Source: Desulfosporosinus lacus DSM 15449 | Lineage (GTDB): Bacteria > Bacillota > Desulfitobacteriia > Desulfitobacteriales > Desulfitobacteriaceae | Length of the DNA stretch: 64,000 nucleotides | NCBI RefSeq assembly: GCF_900129935.1 | Contig: NZ_FQXJ01000003.1 | Span: forward strand, 310,001-374,000 | Direction: 5' to 3' | Shown here: positions 24,519 through 33,148 of the stretch, piece by piece | Numbering within the stretch: the stretch's first letter is position 1 | Layout of the letters: every line of letters starts with the position of its first letter | Position numbers and translations under genes: made by a program | The notes under the pieces: model-generated | The model's database searches: none | The model's input: the letters and a program-made list of their open reading frames with translations, nothing else | What the model was told of the DNA's origin: nothing

Positions 24519-24553
24519 AAGTGGCCGTGGATTTTTAATCCACAGCCACTTTT
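24519..24553. terminator. Bidirectional terminator between copB and the sensor kinase
   Basis: AAGTGGCCGTGGAT pairs with ATCCACAGCCACTT around a TTTTA loop. T and A runs on both sides serve the two converging genes. Confidence 0.8.
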
Positions 24554-25917
24554 AGCTTTTTCGGAAGCTCGACGATGAATTCAGTTTCATGTCCGACTTT
24601 ACTCTGTACGGTGATCGTGCCTTGATGAAGGTCTGTAATCTGGCGAACCAGCGCTAGACCAATTCCGGTTCCTCCTGTCTCACGAGTACGGGATTTGTCG
24701 GCGCGGTAAAAGCGCTCAAAGATTAAAGGAAGGTCGTCTTCAGAGATGCCCATCCCGGTATTCTTAATTCTGATTTGAGAATAATCGGATGATTGGGTAA
24801 GGTCGACGGTTATTTGGCCGCCTTGGTTAGAGTACCGATAGGCATTATGCACCAGATTGTAAAAGAGCCGGGTCAGAAGGCGCTCGTCTCCGGACATAGT
24901 CACGGGTTCCTGCGAGGCGTGCCAAGATAGAGTTATTTCTTTTTCTTGGATGAGGGGGTTAAGGCTGTGAAGAATTTTTTCTAGAAGTGGCTTTAAGTCC
25001 ACAGGTTCAGGGTTTAGTTGTAAAGCACCAATTTCCGCGACATTTAAGTCCTTTAGATCGCTGGACAAGTCAACTAATCGGTCAATTTCCTCATGAATGG
25101 AGGAAAGGTTTTCTTCATTTGCAGGGAGGACGCCGTCTTGGAAGGCTTCGATATAGCTTTTAATCGAGGTTAAGGGAGTACGCAGTTCGTGGGCGATATC
25201 GGCAGTAAACTGTTTGCGGAGGGTTTCTTGGCGATTTAAATTGTCGGCCATCGCATTAAAAGCGTTTGCCAGTTGCCCTACCTCGTCTTTGGAGCGAACG
25301 TTAACGCGCTCGTCAAGGTACCCATGCCCAATACGATTAGCTGCTTGTGTTAATCGTCTGAGCGGAGCGACGAGTTGGCGGCTTGTGAAGTAACTGAGGA
25401 TAATCCCAAATAGCAGCGCCAGTCCTCCAGCAAAGAGGAGATAGCGAAAGACTGCGGATTGGAATTCGACATCTTGGGGATTGAGAATCTGTGCGCTTGC
25501 AGGGTAACGGACCTCTGCTGTGGCTAAAGTCCCGAGGGGTCCTGATACTGTAAAGGTTTTTGTTTTCCAACTTGTAGCGGAATAGGAAGACATACTCATA
25601 CCCATATCTTGTCCATGCATCATCCCTTCCATGGTATTGTTTAATGTGGCTATCAGTTTACCGTTTGGATCTGTCAGTGTAACAACGGTCCCCATTGGGA
25701 GGGAGTGAGTAACTTCATTCAGAGCCGTAGGGTCCCATGTACCCTTAGTCTGATAAAGGGCACTCAAACGAGAGGGTAACTGTTCTAAGTTTGTTTCATT
25801 TGCCTGGGTTAGATAAGCACTAAACTGTTGTTTGAAGACGAAGTTTACAGAAAGCAGGCTGAAGGTCAGAGTAATGATCGCAATGATTAGGGTGGAAAGA
25901 AACAATTTTGTGCGCAT
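24535..25917 (-). CDS. Sensor histidine kinase (OmpR-partner type)
   Basis: The 460-residue kinase has an N-terminal membrane helix (TKLFLSTLIIAIITLTFSLL), an extracytoplasmic sensor region of about 130 residues with a Met-rich patch (MEGMMHGQDMGMSMSS), and a second membrane helix. HAMP (RLTQAANRIGHGYLDERV), HisKA with the phospho-histidine in DIAHELRTPL, and a HATPase domain (NLVHNAYRYS, GTGIGLALV) follow. The Met/His patch suggests copper sensing. The start at 25917 has GGGGG upstream; the stop of the regulator gene lies one base before it, so the pair is translationally coupled. Confidence 0.88.
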   Translation of the reverse strand: MRTKLFLSTLIIAIITLTFSLLSVNFVFKQQFSAYLTQANETNLEQLPSRLSALYQTKGTWDPTALNEVTHSLPMGTVVTLTDPNGKLIATLNNTMEGMMHGQDMGMSMSSYSATSWKTKTFTVSGPLGTLATAEVRYPASAQILNPQDVEFQSAVFRYLLFAGGLALLFGIILSYFTSRQLVAPLRRLTQAANRIGHGYLDERVNVRSKDEVGQLANAFNAMADNLNRQETLRKQFTADIAHELRTPLTSIKSYIEAFQDGVLPANEENLSSIHEEIDRLVDLSSDLKDLNVAEIGALQLNPEPVDLKPLLEKILHSLNPLIQEKEITLSWHASQEPVTMSGDERLLTRLFYNLVHNAYRYSNQGGQITVDLTQSSDYSQIRIKNTGMGISEDDLPLIFERFYRADKSRTRETGGTGIGLALVRQITDLHQGTITVQSKVGHETEFIVELPKKLKVAVD

Positions 25918-25918
25918 C

Positions 25919-26611
25919 TTATCCCCCCGCACTTTGATTAAACTTGTAGCCAATACCGTAAACGGTCATTATAATTTGTGGGTCGCTAGGAGTCGTTTCA
26001 AGCTTTTGGCGAATCTTTTTAATATGAGCATCAATCACACGGTCATCTCCATCGAAGTCGTGGCCTTGAACAATTTCTACGAGCTGGCCACGAGATAACA
26101 CCCGTCCAGGATGTTTGGCTAGGGCTCCTAAGATTTTAAACTCGGTTGGAGTTAACGAGATTTCCTGATCGTTCAGTCGGATTTCATGCTGGATGTTATC
26201 GATGGTGAGGCCATTATCATAGGAAATGACGTCTGCTAGGGGTGCCGTTTCGTTATTCGTCCGTCGTAAAACAGCCCGAACGCGGGCAACCACTTCACGT
26301 GGGCTAAAAGGTTTTGTAATGTAATCATCCGCCCCGATACTTAAGCCTTGGATGCGGTCATCTTCTTCGACTTTAGCGGTGAGCATGATAATAGGGATGG
26401 AGGAGATCTTGCGAATTTCACGGCATATCTCCGTCCCAGACATGCCGGGGAGCATTAAATCAAGGATAACTAGGTCAAAAGGATTTTCTTTAAACATGGT
26501 TAAAGCGATTAGGCCGTTAATGGCCGTACTTACCTGAAAGCCTTCCTGTTGAAGATAGGCTTTGAGTACGGTCGTGATTTTTTTTTCATCATCGACGATT
26601 AAAATCCTCAT
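25919..26611 (-). CDS. OmpR/PhoB-family response regulator
   Basis: The 230-residue regulator begins MRILIVDDEKK. It has a receiver domain (phospho-Asp in LVILDLMLPG, Lys in ITKPFSPRE) and a winged-helix DNA-binding domain (about 130-228, ISLTPTEFKILGALAKHPGRVLSR). It is the partner of the downstream kinase. Its class binds direct repeats with about 11-bp period, so the arrays at 20261 and 20976 are candidate targets; this is inference. The start at 26611 is preferred over an upstream in-frame codon because it matches the conserved receiver N-terminus. Confidence 0.88.
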   Translation of the reverse strand: MRILIVDDEKKITTVLKAYLQQEGFQVSTAINGLIALTMFKENPFDLVILDLMLPGMSGTEICREIRKISSIPIIMLTAKVEEDDRIQGLSIGADDYITKPFSPREVVARVRAVLRRTNNETAPLADVISYDNGLTIDNIQHEIRLNDQEISLTPTEFKILGALAKHPGRVLSRGQLVEIVQGHDFDGDDRVIDAHIKKIRQKLETTPSDPQIIMTVYGIGYKFNQSAGG

Positions 26612-26749
26612 GATCCGACAGACTCCTTCCAATTCCACAAACTTATCTGAGATCATTATACAAGGGAATGACTAACCCCGGCAATCCTGTAGGTCAAACT
26701 CATGCCATCCGTACCAACCTGAAGACATCCTGTAATTAGGGTTTATCAC

Positions 26750-27883
26750 TTAGATATAAGAAAGTGCTTCTAGAGGGTTGAGAGAAATTGCTCGGCGAGC
26801 CAAAAATATTGAGACGATACCGACTAAGAGTGAGGCGCTAATCGCCGTCAACGCGATCAGGGGGTTAAACTGAAAACTGACTGTTTTTTGAAAAGCGATT
26901 GGGCCAAGTAGAATGGGGGTAAGTTCTCCTGATAGATAACCAAGAACTCCTCCTGAAAGACTAACCAAGACGATTTCCCGGATTAGAATGGAATAGATAT
27001 GACGCCGACGAAAACCGATGGCTTGGAGGATACCAAGTTCCGCTACCCGGTCATTGATGTTACCATACGTAGTTACGAAGACGATCAAAACACCGATAAC
27101 TCCTAAGACAATAGAAGTAATTAAGGAAAAGTTAGAAAAGCGATCGACACTTTCTTTGGCTCCCTGAACCAATTGAGATATTTCAGCTACTTTGGCTTCT
27201 GGCAATAGTTCACTCAAGTAGGCCGCAGTTTTATTGGGTTGAGCCGTATTAAGTTCAATCATGGACCAAGAGTCTATGCCTGTCAGGGCGCGTGAGGTGC
27301 TGAAATTCGTAAAAACCCCATTATCCTCAGAACCGCCTGTTTCTTCCATAATACCGACAATCGGGTAGTTCTGATGATTCAGTGCGAGCGTGCTCCCAAT
27401 CCCTAGATTTTCTTTACTTGCGATACCTGAGCCGATAATAACTTCTTGGTCACCGGGCTGTCGTCCGTTAATCTGCCACCAGGGTTTCATTTTAAGTTCG
27501 TTAGGAAAATCGACTCCGATGATCAGATAGCGTTTCTTAGCCCCGGTGACGGAACCGATAATTTTAGGAGCAATTCCGCTGACCGCAAGATCGGGGTTAC
27601 TCTTAATTCTAGCTAAACTATCGTAGTTTAATTGCTTGACTTCATAATTAACTCCGGGAACGGAAAGACCGCCATAGCTCAGTGTAAAATGCTCAGATTT
27701 GGGAGTAATGACGACATTGGCACCATATTGGGTTAAACTTTTCTGTAAATCGTCATGCATGCTTTTAGCCAGCGTATTCAACGCGACCGTGATGCTGATG
27801 ACTAATACAAAGGTCAGAACTAAAAAGGTTGTTTTTCCTTTTCGCCGGCGGAGGTTTTGAATTGCAATATCCGTAAGTGTCAT
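26750..27883 (-). CDS. MacB/FtsX-type ABC transporter permease (second)
   Basis: This 377-residue permease has one N-terminal membrane helix (TTFLVLTFVLVISITVAL), a periplasmic MacB-PCD-like domain (about 45-240) and three C-terminal helices with the FtsX core (ELGILQAIGFRRRHIYSILIRE). Such proteins couple ATP hydrolysis in the cytoplasm to movement of a periplasmic domain instead of moving a substrate through a pore. It is about 30 percent similar to the other permease in the operon, so they probably form a heterodimer with the ATPase at 29238. An AGGAGGG site precedes the ATG. Confidence 0.85.
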   Translation of the reverse strand: MTLTDIAIQNLRRRKGKTTFLVLTFVLVISITVALNTLAKSMHDDLQKSLTQYGANVVITPKSEHFTLSYGGLSVPGVNYEVKQLNYDSLARIKSNPDLAVSGIAPKIIGSVTGAKKRYLIIGVDFPNELKMKPWWQINGRQPGDQEVIIGSGIASKENLGIGSTLALNHQNYPIVGIMEETGGSEDNGVFTNFSTSRALTGIDSWSMIELNTAQPNKTAAYLSELLPEAKVAEISQLVQGAKESVDRFSNFSLITSIVLGVIGVLIVFVTTYGNINDRVAELGILQAIGFRRRHIYSILIREIVLVSLSGGVLGYLSGELTPILLGPIAFQKTVSFQFNPLIALTAISASLLVGIVSIFLARRAISLNPLEALSYI

Positions 27884-28061
27884 GGTTCCCTCCTATATCA
27901 AAGTTCGAGGTTCGAAGCGCGATGTTCGACTTCAACCTTCACCATCGAACTTCGTTTATACCCTCTTTGATCATGTCTGGAAACACGATCTGAACTTCGT
28001 GATCGATCTTCAAAGCATAGCCGCTTCTCGTGCAGCGTGCCTCGAACTTCACGCCTCGTTA
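27884..28061. repeat. Spacer with degenerate GTTCGA/TCGAAC repeats
   Basis: The gap between the two permease genes is built of short palindromic words (GGTTCGAAG, ATGTTCGAC, ATCGAACTTC, CTCGAACTTC). A similar low-complexity tract lies at 32828-32920. No gene is seen. Confidence 0.4.
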
Positions 28062-29225
28062 TTACATATAGCGCAAAGACTCAGTCGGGTCAAGTCTCGC
28101 TGCCTTCCATGCTGGATAAAGACTTCCTAGCAGACCGATTAGAAGAGAGGCGCCCAAGGCATAAACCAGCAAATCGGATTGCCAAGGGATAAGAACTTCG
28201 GCTTTAACCAAAGCCGATCCGAAGTAAACGGCTGCACCCATCCCAAGAAGGTATCCTAATAACCCGCCTAATAAGCTTAAGAGGCCAGCTTCAGTGAGGA
28301 CAATCTGAATGATGTGGCGTTTTCGGAAACCGATTGCCCGTAAGATACCAATTTCTCGGGTCCGTTCTTCAACCGAAGATTTCATTGTCATGGTGATCAC
28401 TAAACTACTGGCTAGAAAGAGAATCAAGGAGACGCTTCTAGCAAATAAGTTAAATTTATTGACGGTAGTATCCCGAGATTCCAGGGTTGACTTTAGAGCC
28501 GTCACTTTGGTGCCCTGTAGTTTGTCGCTTAACTGTTGAGTGACTTCTTCGATCGGACAGGTATAACATAAGGCAGCTGTTTCGATAAGGCTTATGGCGT
28601 TGGGTCGATTAGCCAGCGTTTGAAGGACCGCTAAATCCATAAATACAGCCTGATCGTTTTCCGCTGAACCTGTCGGTTGGATGATTCCCGCTACCTTGAA
28701 GTCTTGTCCTTTGATCGATACATTTTGCTGAAGGGTAAGATTTAGGGAGAGGGCAACGTCACTCCCTAAAATAACTTCGCCTGAGCTCGGAAGTTGATTC
28801 TTCGAAAGGCCATCGACTTTCCACCACTTTTTCAATTGAAATTCTTGGGGAAAATCGACTCCGAGCAACAAAACTTCTTGACCCTTGAGGTTCGTGTTGA
28901 CTAATAGTTTAGGGGCTATAGTAGCCAAGGTTTCCTTATTTTTAATGGTTTGCATAAGTGGTAGTAAGGACATGTCTAGTTCTTTGACCTGAGTCGGAGC
29001 CTCCACAGTTATACCGCCAAACGTCATGGCTTCTCCGGTATCTGGAAGGATGAGGATATTGGAACCATATTGATCAAGTTTGTTGGCGACATCTTCTTTC
29101 ATCGCTTGGGTAGTCGAGTAGAGGAAGATAATTGCTGCCACACCAATAACAACACTGATCACCAATAAGGCAGAGCGCATTTTACGGCGGCGTAAATTTT
29201 GAAACGCAATATCTGTTAAACGCAT
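28062..29225 (-). CDS. MacB/FtsX-type ABC transporter permease (first)
   Basis: The 387-residue permease has the same layout as its neighbour: a helix at about 17-37 (ALLVISVVIGVAAIIFLYST), a periplasmic domain of about 220 residues, and three C-terminal helices with TREIGILRAIGFRKRHIIQIV. The periplasmic domain contains a Cys pair (ALCYTCPIEE) that is absent from the second permease and could bind a metal or form a disulfide. It is preceded by AAGGAGG and lies 12 bases after the ATPase gene, so it is in the same operon. Confidence 0.85.
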   Translation of the reverse strand: MRLTDIAFQNLRRRKMRSALLVISVVIGVAAIIFLYSTTQAMKEDVANKLDQYGSNILILPDTGEAMTFGGITVEAPTQVKELDMSLLPLMQTIKNKETLATIAPKLLVNTNLKGQEVLLLGVDFPQEFQLKKWWKVDGLSKNQLPSSGEVILGSDVALSLNLTLQQNVSIKGQDFKVAGIIQPTGSAENDQAVFMDLAVLQTLANRPNAISLIETAALCYTCPIEEVTQQLSDKLQGTKVTALKSTLESRDTTVNKFNLFARSVSLILFLASSLVITMTMKSSVEERTREIGILRAIGFRKRHIIQIVLTEAGLLSLLGGLLGYLLGMGAAVYFGSALVKAEVLIPWQSDLLVYALGASLLIGLLGSLYPAWKAARLDPTESLRYM

Positions 29226-29237
29226 TTAGTTTCCTCC

Positions 29238-29921
29238 TTAGGACTCTTGAGGAGCTGGGGCTAAAATCCCATCACGAATATAGACTGCTCGGGAAACCCA
29301 AGCTAGGTTTTCTTTGTTATGAGTCACCATAATGATGGTTAAACCGTCTCGGTTAAGGACTTGAAATAGTTCCAATAGTTCAGTGGCAGTTTTGGAGTCC
29401 AGGCTTCCAGTCGGTTCATCAGCGAATATAATGGCGGGTTTATTTACAATAGCTCGAGCGATTGCTACCCGATTTTGTTCTCCACCGGATAATTGATTTG
29501 GTAAACGAAGGGCTTTACTACCTAAGCCGACTTTTTCGAGGACAGTGTGAGCCATTTCTTGTTGTTCTTTTCCCGGGCGAGAAGTTATTGCCAGAGGGAG
29601 CATGACGTTTTCTAGGGCCGTAAGATAGGGGATCAATTGATATTGTTGGAAAACAAAGCCGACGTATTCGTGCCGAAAATCGGCTAACCGTTCAGGTGCT
29701 AAGGCGTAAACATCAATATCGTCGATTATGAGTTTACCAGAGGTGGGAGGATTTAACCCACCCAGAACACTGAGTAAGGTGCTTTTTCCGGAACCGGATG
29801 GACCCATCAAGGCTAAAAATTCCCCTTCAGCAATCTCTAAATTAATGGCCTTTAGAGCTTCGACAACCCCGTCTCCACCTTTGTAGGTTTTAGTGACTTC
29901 ACAGACCTTTATTAAAGACAT
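29238..29921 (-). CDS. MacB/LolD-type ABC transporter ATPase
   Basis: This 227-residue ATPase has Walker A (GPSGSGKST), a Q-loop ([12 protein letters not shown]), signature [14 protein letters not shown] and Walker B ([12 protein letters not shown]). It is the energy subunit for the two FtsX-type permeases downstream. The start at 29921 is preceded by AGGAGG nine bases away; the upstream in-frame ATG is less conserved. This three-gene set follows the Fe-S protein genes on the same strand and precedes a two-component pair. Confidence 0.9.
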   Translation of the reverse strand: MSLIKVCEVTKTYKGGDGVVEALKAINLEIAEGEFLALMGPSGSGKSTLLSVLGGLNPPTSGKLIIDDIDVYALAPERLADFRHEYVGFVFQQYQLIPYLTALENVMLPLAITSRPGKEQQEMAHTVLEKVGLGSKALRLPNQLSGGEQNRVAIARAIVNKPAIIFADEPTGSLDSKTATELLELFQVLNRDGLTIIMVTHNKENLAWVSRAVYIRDGILAPAPQES

Positions 29922-29977
29922 AAAGCGACACCTCCTAAGTTGCAAGAACTAAAAGATCGTTGAATCTGGTTAGATTG

Positions 29978-30003
29978 AACGCACTCGTAAAAACGAGTGC
30001 GTT
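29978..30003. terminator. Hairpin between DUF2318 and ABC genes
   Basis: AACGCACTCG (29978-29987) and CGAGTGCGTT (29994-30003) form a perfect stem around TAAAAA. There is no long T run, so termination may be partial. Confidence 0.5.
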
Positions 30004-30040
30004 TGATTAACTGTTCACAGTGTCCAGCCTATTTGAAGAA

Positions 30041-30625
30041 CTACACTCTAGGAACCCATGCGTCCAAGACAGATTGAGGAATCTCTAGATTATCCCCGTT
30101 TAAGGAGTAAGTCAGTGCTTCCGGCGGATAGGTTTGACAACCTCCACTTATTCCTTTGAGTGTCTGAAGATCCCAGACCGTTCCGCAGACGTTGCAGACT
30201 ATTTGATTATTAGTGATATGAAAGGTTTCTCCTTTACAGGGTTCACAAAAGCTGACTGCCATCATGACCTTTCCATCGGGTTGGATAAAGGCGGTAAGGG
30301 GAACCCTTTTACCGTTTGCTTTATATTCTGTCCAAATAAATTTCTTCTCTTTAACTGTACTAAGGGTTGTAACGATCACCTTGCCGTTTTCAACCTTGCT
30401 TTCGACTTTAGTTTGCTCTAGTTTATCGTTTTGGCTATAGTCTATTTTTTCTCCTGTTTCTGCAGAGGCCTTGACAGAGGAACTAGGACTATTGTCGTTG
30501 GTAGCTAAGAAGTATGACCCTGTCATGATCATTATTGTAACAAGACCTGCGATTGCGTAAAACAAGGCATTACTCTTTCGTGGTTGGGTAAATTTTTGAT
30601 TTTTATTCCCACGGTTATTCTCCAA
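30041..30625 (-). CDS. FtrD-like DUF2318 membrane protein
   Basis: The 194-residue protein starts at a TTG eight bases after AAGGAGG. One membrane helix (about 23-43) is followed by an extracytoplasmic domain with two CxxC motifs (SFCEPCKGE and IVCNVCGTVWD), an ISGGCQTYP segment and the ending PQSVLDAW. This is the DUF2318/FtrD pattern. FtrD belongs to Ftr-type iron uptake systems, where it is thought to move electrons from a polyferredoxin (next gene) to the periplasmic metal. The permease FtrC is not present, so the set here may serve copper or the MacB-like transporter. Confidence 0.8.
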   Translation of the reverse strand: MENNRGNKNQKFTQPRKSNALFYAIAGLVTIMIMTGSYFLATNDNSPSSSVKASAETGEKIDYSQNDKLEQTKVESKVENGKVIVTTLSTVKEKKFIWTEYKANGKRVPLTAFIQPDGKVMMAVSFCEPCKGETFHITNNQIVCNVCGTVWDLQTLKGISGGCQTYPPEALTYSLNGDNLEIPQSVLDAWVPRV

Positions 30626-30759
30626 TTGAAATTCCTCCTTGAAAAATTATATAAGAAATATTATAGAGAGTATTCGAACTAGGGTCCAGGTGGAGTTTAC
30701 TCCACCTGAAGTTCCATGAAACAAAACTTAATTTAAAAGGATCAATAAATTATTGGGTA

Positions 30760-32127
30760 CTACATCCGCATGCTCATTCTAACCACGAAGGTTAGAAAGT
30801 TCAGTACACCGAAGATCGAGATGATGACTAGATACGGCATAGCGACGGAGAGGGCTTTTTTTGCTCCATAATTCGTTTTGGCAATCCTATAGGCCGTGTA
30901 AAGAGATCCGAGAGTTCCGGCAATGACTAGCACGTATTGCATTATTTGAATCGTCGGGTCAGAAACGAAGTCGGCTGGACCTTCGATATGCACTCCAAAT
31001 AGCCCCATGAAGGTGTAGTAAATTGACTTTCCTTCTGCTAGAAGATGGAACAAGTTATGGGCCATGTGAGATGCAAGGTCAAGTGGAATGACAGCATAAC
31101 CAAACCGTGCAAAGGCTGTACGTATCGTTTCACCAGTATAACGCTTGGAAACGGCAGTCGCTGCGAAAAGGAGTAACACTGGAGTCGTCATCGCGATGAT
31201 AAAGATAATCGTAAAAGCGATATCCTTATTAGCGATACCCAATGTCAGCTCTGCCCACTTAAGATAGGACTGGTAAAATTCCAACATGGTAATATTCTGG
31301 ACAAAGACAATACCGACGATAACAATAGCTAGGAAAGACTCCTCGAAATGTGCCCGAGTCATAGACCAAAATTCGCTGGTTGGTTTGCGAGGGCTTATTC
31401 GAATTGAATCATGGGGGCAGCTTTTGATGCAATTCCCACATAGATTACAGTTAGCGTTATTTTCCATAGCCATCGGAAATTCAAACATCGGACAGCCCGC
31501 TGTTTTTGAATTGCCTTTGTAGCAATCCCTAGTCGTACAAGTTTTGCAGATTTCTTTGTCGGCACGAAGCTCTAGCATACCAGCTCGGGAATAGTTACCG
31601 GATAAACTCCCGAGGAAGCATAAATAACGGCACCAGGTACGGCGTTCAAAGAACATTGCGGTGATCATGACGCCACCTAAGATGAGTAGTAAGAGGGTAC
31701 CAGATCCCCGAGGAGATTCAACGATCCCCCAAACGTGGTCGGACCAAGTGATAAAAATGAAGGTGATATCAATGATCCATAGTCCATATTTTCTCAGGAA
31801 GTTAGGAACCTTGCGATTGGCCCCAAAAACCTTCTGTGTCAAATCACTCACCAAGCCAAAGGGGCAGACGCCACACCAGAACCGCCCGAATAGAAAGAAG
31901 AAGAGAGGTAAGAGTGGCCACCAGAGAACCCAAGTGGCGGCAGTACCGAAGTTATCATGGGCGCTGGTGGGTCCAGCCAAAGTTTGGACCATGATGACCG
32001 CGAAAACAAGCACGGCTGCCCACTGGAAGATGCTTGGATAAAGTGAACTTTGCAAAAACCATTTGAGAGGTTTAAAATTAAGAAAGTTCTTTTTTAGTGG
32101 GGATTTAGGCTGTAATGGTTGACTCAT
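30760..32127 (-). CDS. Membrane polyferredoxin (NapH/FtrB-like 4Fe-4S protein)
   Basis: This 455-residue protein has about eight membrane helices. WCGVCPFGL and WCRYLCFLGSLSGNYSR are the two paired Cys motifs of the NapH/CcoG-like membrane domain. A soluble stretch with EICKTCTTRDCYKGNSKTAGC and CNLCGNCIKSCP forms the 4Fe-4S sites. It probably carries electrons across the membrane. It lies two bases before the FixH/YtkA-like gene in the transcription order, and about 130 bases after it comes the FtrD-like gene; together these resemble the electron-supply part of a metal reductase. An ATG with GGAGG upstream is used. Confidence 0.85.
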   Translation of the reverse strand: MSQPLQPKSPLKKNFLNFKPLKWFLQSSLYPSIFQWAAVLVFAVIMVQTLAGPTSAHDNFGTAATWVLWWPLLPLFFFLFGRFWCGVCPFGLVSDLTQKVFGANRKVPNFLRKYGLWIIDITFIFITWSDHVWGIVESPRGSGTLLLLILGGVMITAMFFERRTWCRYLCFLGSLSGNYSRAGMLELRADKEICKTCTTRDCYKGNSKTAGCPMFEFPMAMENNANCNLCGNCIKSCPHDSIRISPRKPTSEFWSMTRAHFEESFLAIVIVGIVFVQNITMLEFYQSYLKWAELTLGIANKDIAFTIIFIIAMTTPVLLLFAATAVSKRYTGETIRTAFARFGYAVIPLDLASHMAHNLFHLLAEGKSIYYTFMGLFGVHIEGPADFVSDPTIQIMQYVLVIAGTLGSLYTAYRIAKTNYGAKKALSVAMPYLVIISIFGVLNFLTFVVRMSMRM

Positions 32128-32129
32128 TA

Positions 32130-32777
32130 TTAAACCTCCTTCGAAGCTGATTGCTTACGTTTTAAAATTTGAGCAACTATGCCGGCAAGTACCACGACTC
32201 CGCCAACACTACCAATGAGAATCCAATTCGGGCCAGTCTTAGTAACGGTAAGAGGTACCGTGACGGTGGTTTCCCCGAGAGTCGGAGAACTGATATGAAC
32301 GTCTTGGGTCCATTCCCCTTGTTTTGTAGGGGTAAGGGTGACTGAGTACATTCCAGGTTCCATGTTGTCGAGTTTAGCTTGTCCTTTTAGGGTTTCGGGG
32401 GAACTGTCCATGCCGGCCATGCTACCATGCGCACCGGCCTCCATGAGCATCATTTCGACATTAACGGAGGCATCGAGGACAGGTTCTCCAGTAGCCTCGT
32501 TTTTCACGGTAATCATGATGTTAACGGGTTTCTTCGGCGCCGGTTTTACTGGGTCAGACTGGACAATCACTTGGAATTTGCCTTCTGTAGCAACAATCAC
32601 TTCCGGTGCAGCTTCACCCTCTGAATGGCCGGACATTTCGTCATCTGACATGTCTTTCATGTCAGCCTCAGTGTGGGTGTCGGGTGCGGCTGGTTTAGTA
32701 TCTGCCATCGTGGGGAGGGCAAAGATCATAAGAGACACTAGAGTTAAGCCTATAAGGGATAATAATTTCTTTTTCAT
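32130..32777 (-). CDS. FixH/YtkA-like secreted copper-handling protein
   Basis: The 215-residue protein has a signal peptide (LLSLIGLTLVSLMIFALPTMA), a Met/Asp/His-rich stretch (MKDMSDDEMSGHSEGE) and a YtkA/FixH-like beta-sandwich (about 70-180) with PKKPVNIMITVKNEATGEPV and AGAHGSMAGMDSS. A C-terminal membrane anchor and basic tail follow. The exposed Met and His residues point to copper(I) binding. It starts at 32777 behind AGGAGT and is the first gene of the leftward operon that runs through the polyferredoxin. Confidence 0.8.
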   Translation of the reverse strand: MKKKLLSLIGLTLVSLMIFALPTMADTKPAAPDTHTEADMKDMSDDEMSGHSEGEAAPEVIVATEGKFQVIVQSDPVKPAPKKPVNIMITVKNEATGEPVLDASVNVEMMLMEAGAHGSMAGMDSSPETLKGQAKLDNMEPGMYSVTLTPTKQGEWTQDVHISSPTLGETTVTVPLTVTKTGPNWILIGSVGGVVVLAGIVAQILKRKQSASKEV

Positions 32778-33148
32778 GAAGCACACTCCTAAAATTGAAT
32801 TCTGGTTAGAGTAATTGCAAAAGCTGTGCCAAGTTCGAGGGTAGATCTCTAAAGTTCTTGATTCGAACTAGGAATTAGGTAATAGGAACTAGTAACTCGG
32901 AACTAGAAACCAGGAATTTGAGTGAACAAGTTTAGCTAAACAGGCATCGTGACTTGGTTGATGAGCTGCTTGTAATCCATAAGGACACTCAGTGGAATAT
33001 AGTAAGAGTCTATCAAAGATAATCATTTAAAATTTTGGCTAAGGAAAATTAGGCTCGTAACGAGAGTTAAAAAACAGGTCTTTGGTTAAAATGGTGTGGG
33101 ATATCCCTCACGAAGGTGCGGGATATCCCACAGTTGAGGAGGGTGAAC
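32778..33148. other. Divergent intergenic region
   Basis: No gene is seen. It contains a degenerate tandem tract built from AACTAGGAA-like words (about 32868-32920) and the 13-bp inverted repeat at 33095-33132. It should hold the promoters of both the leftward FixH operon and the rightward ntrC-like gene. Confidence 0.4.
33095..33132. promoter_or_regulatory. Perfect 13-bp inverted repeat upstream of the NtrC-like gene
   Basis: TGTGGGATATCCC (33095-33107) and GGGATATCCCACA (33120-33132) flank 12 bases. Each arm itself contains the palindrome GGGATATCCC. A degraded version lies before the truncated copy at 21711. It is probably an operator, perhaps for autoregulation. Confidence 0.55.

Noticed and set aside
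27884..28061. GTTCGA-rich spacer as a CRISPR-like array
   Set aside because: The words are short, irregularly spaced and there are no equal-length spacers or cas genes.
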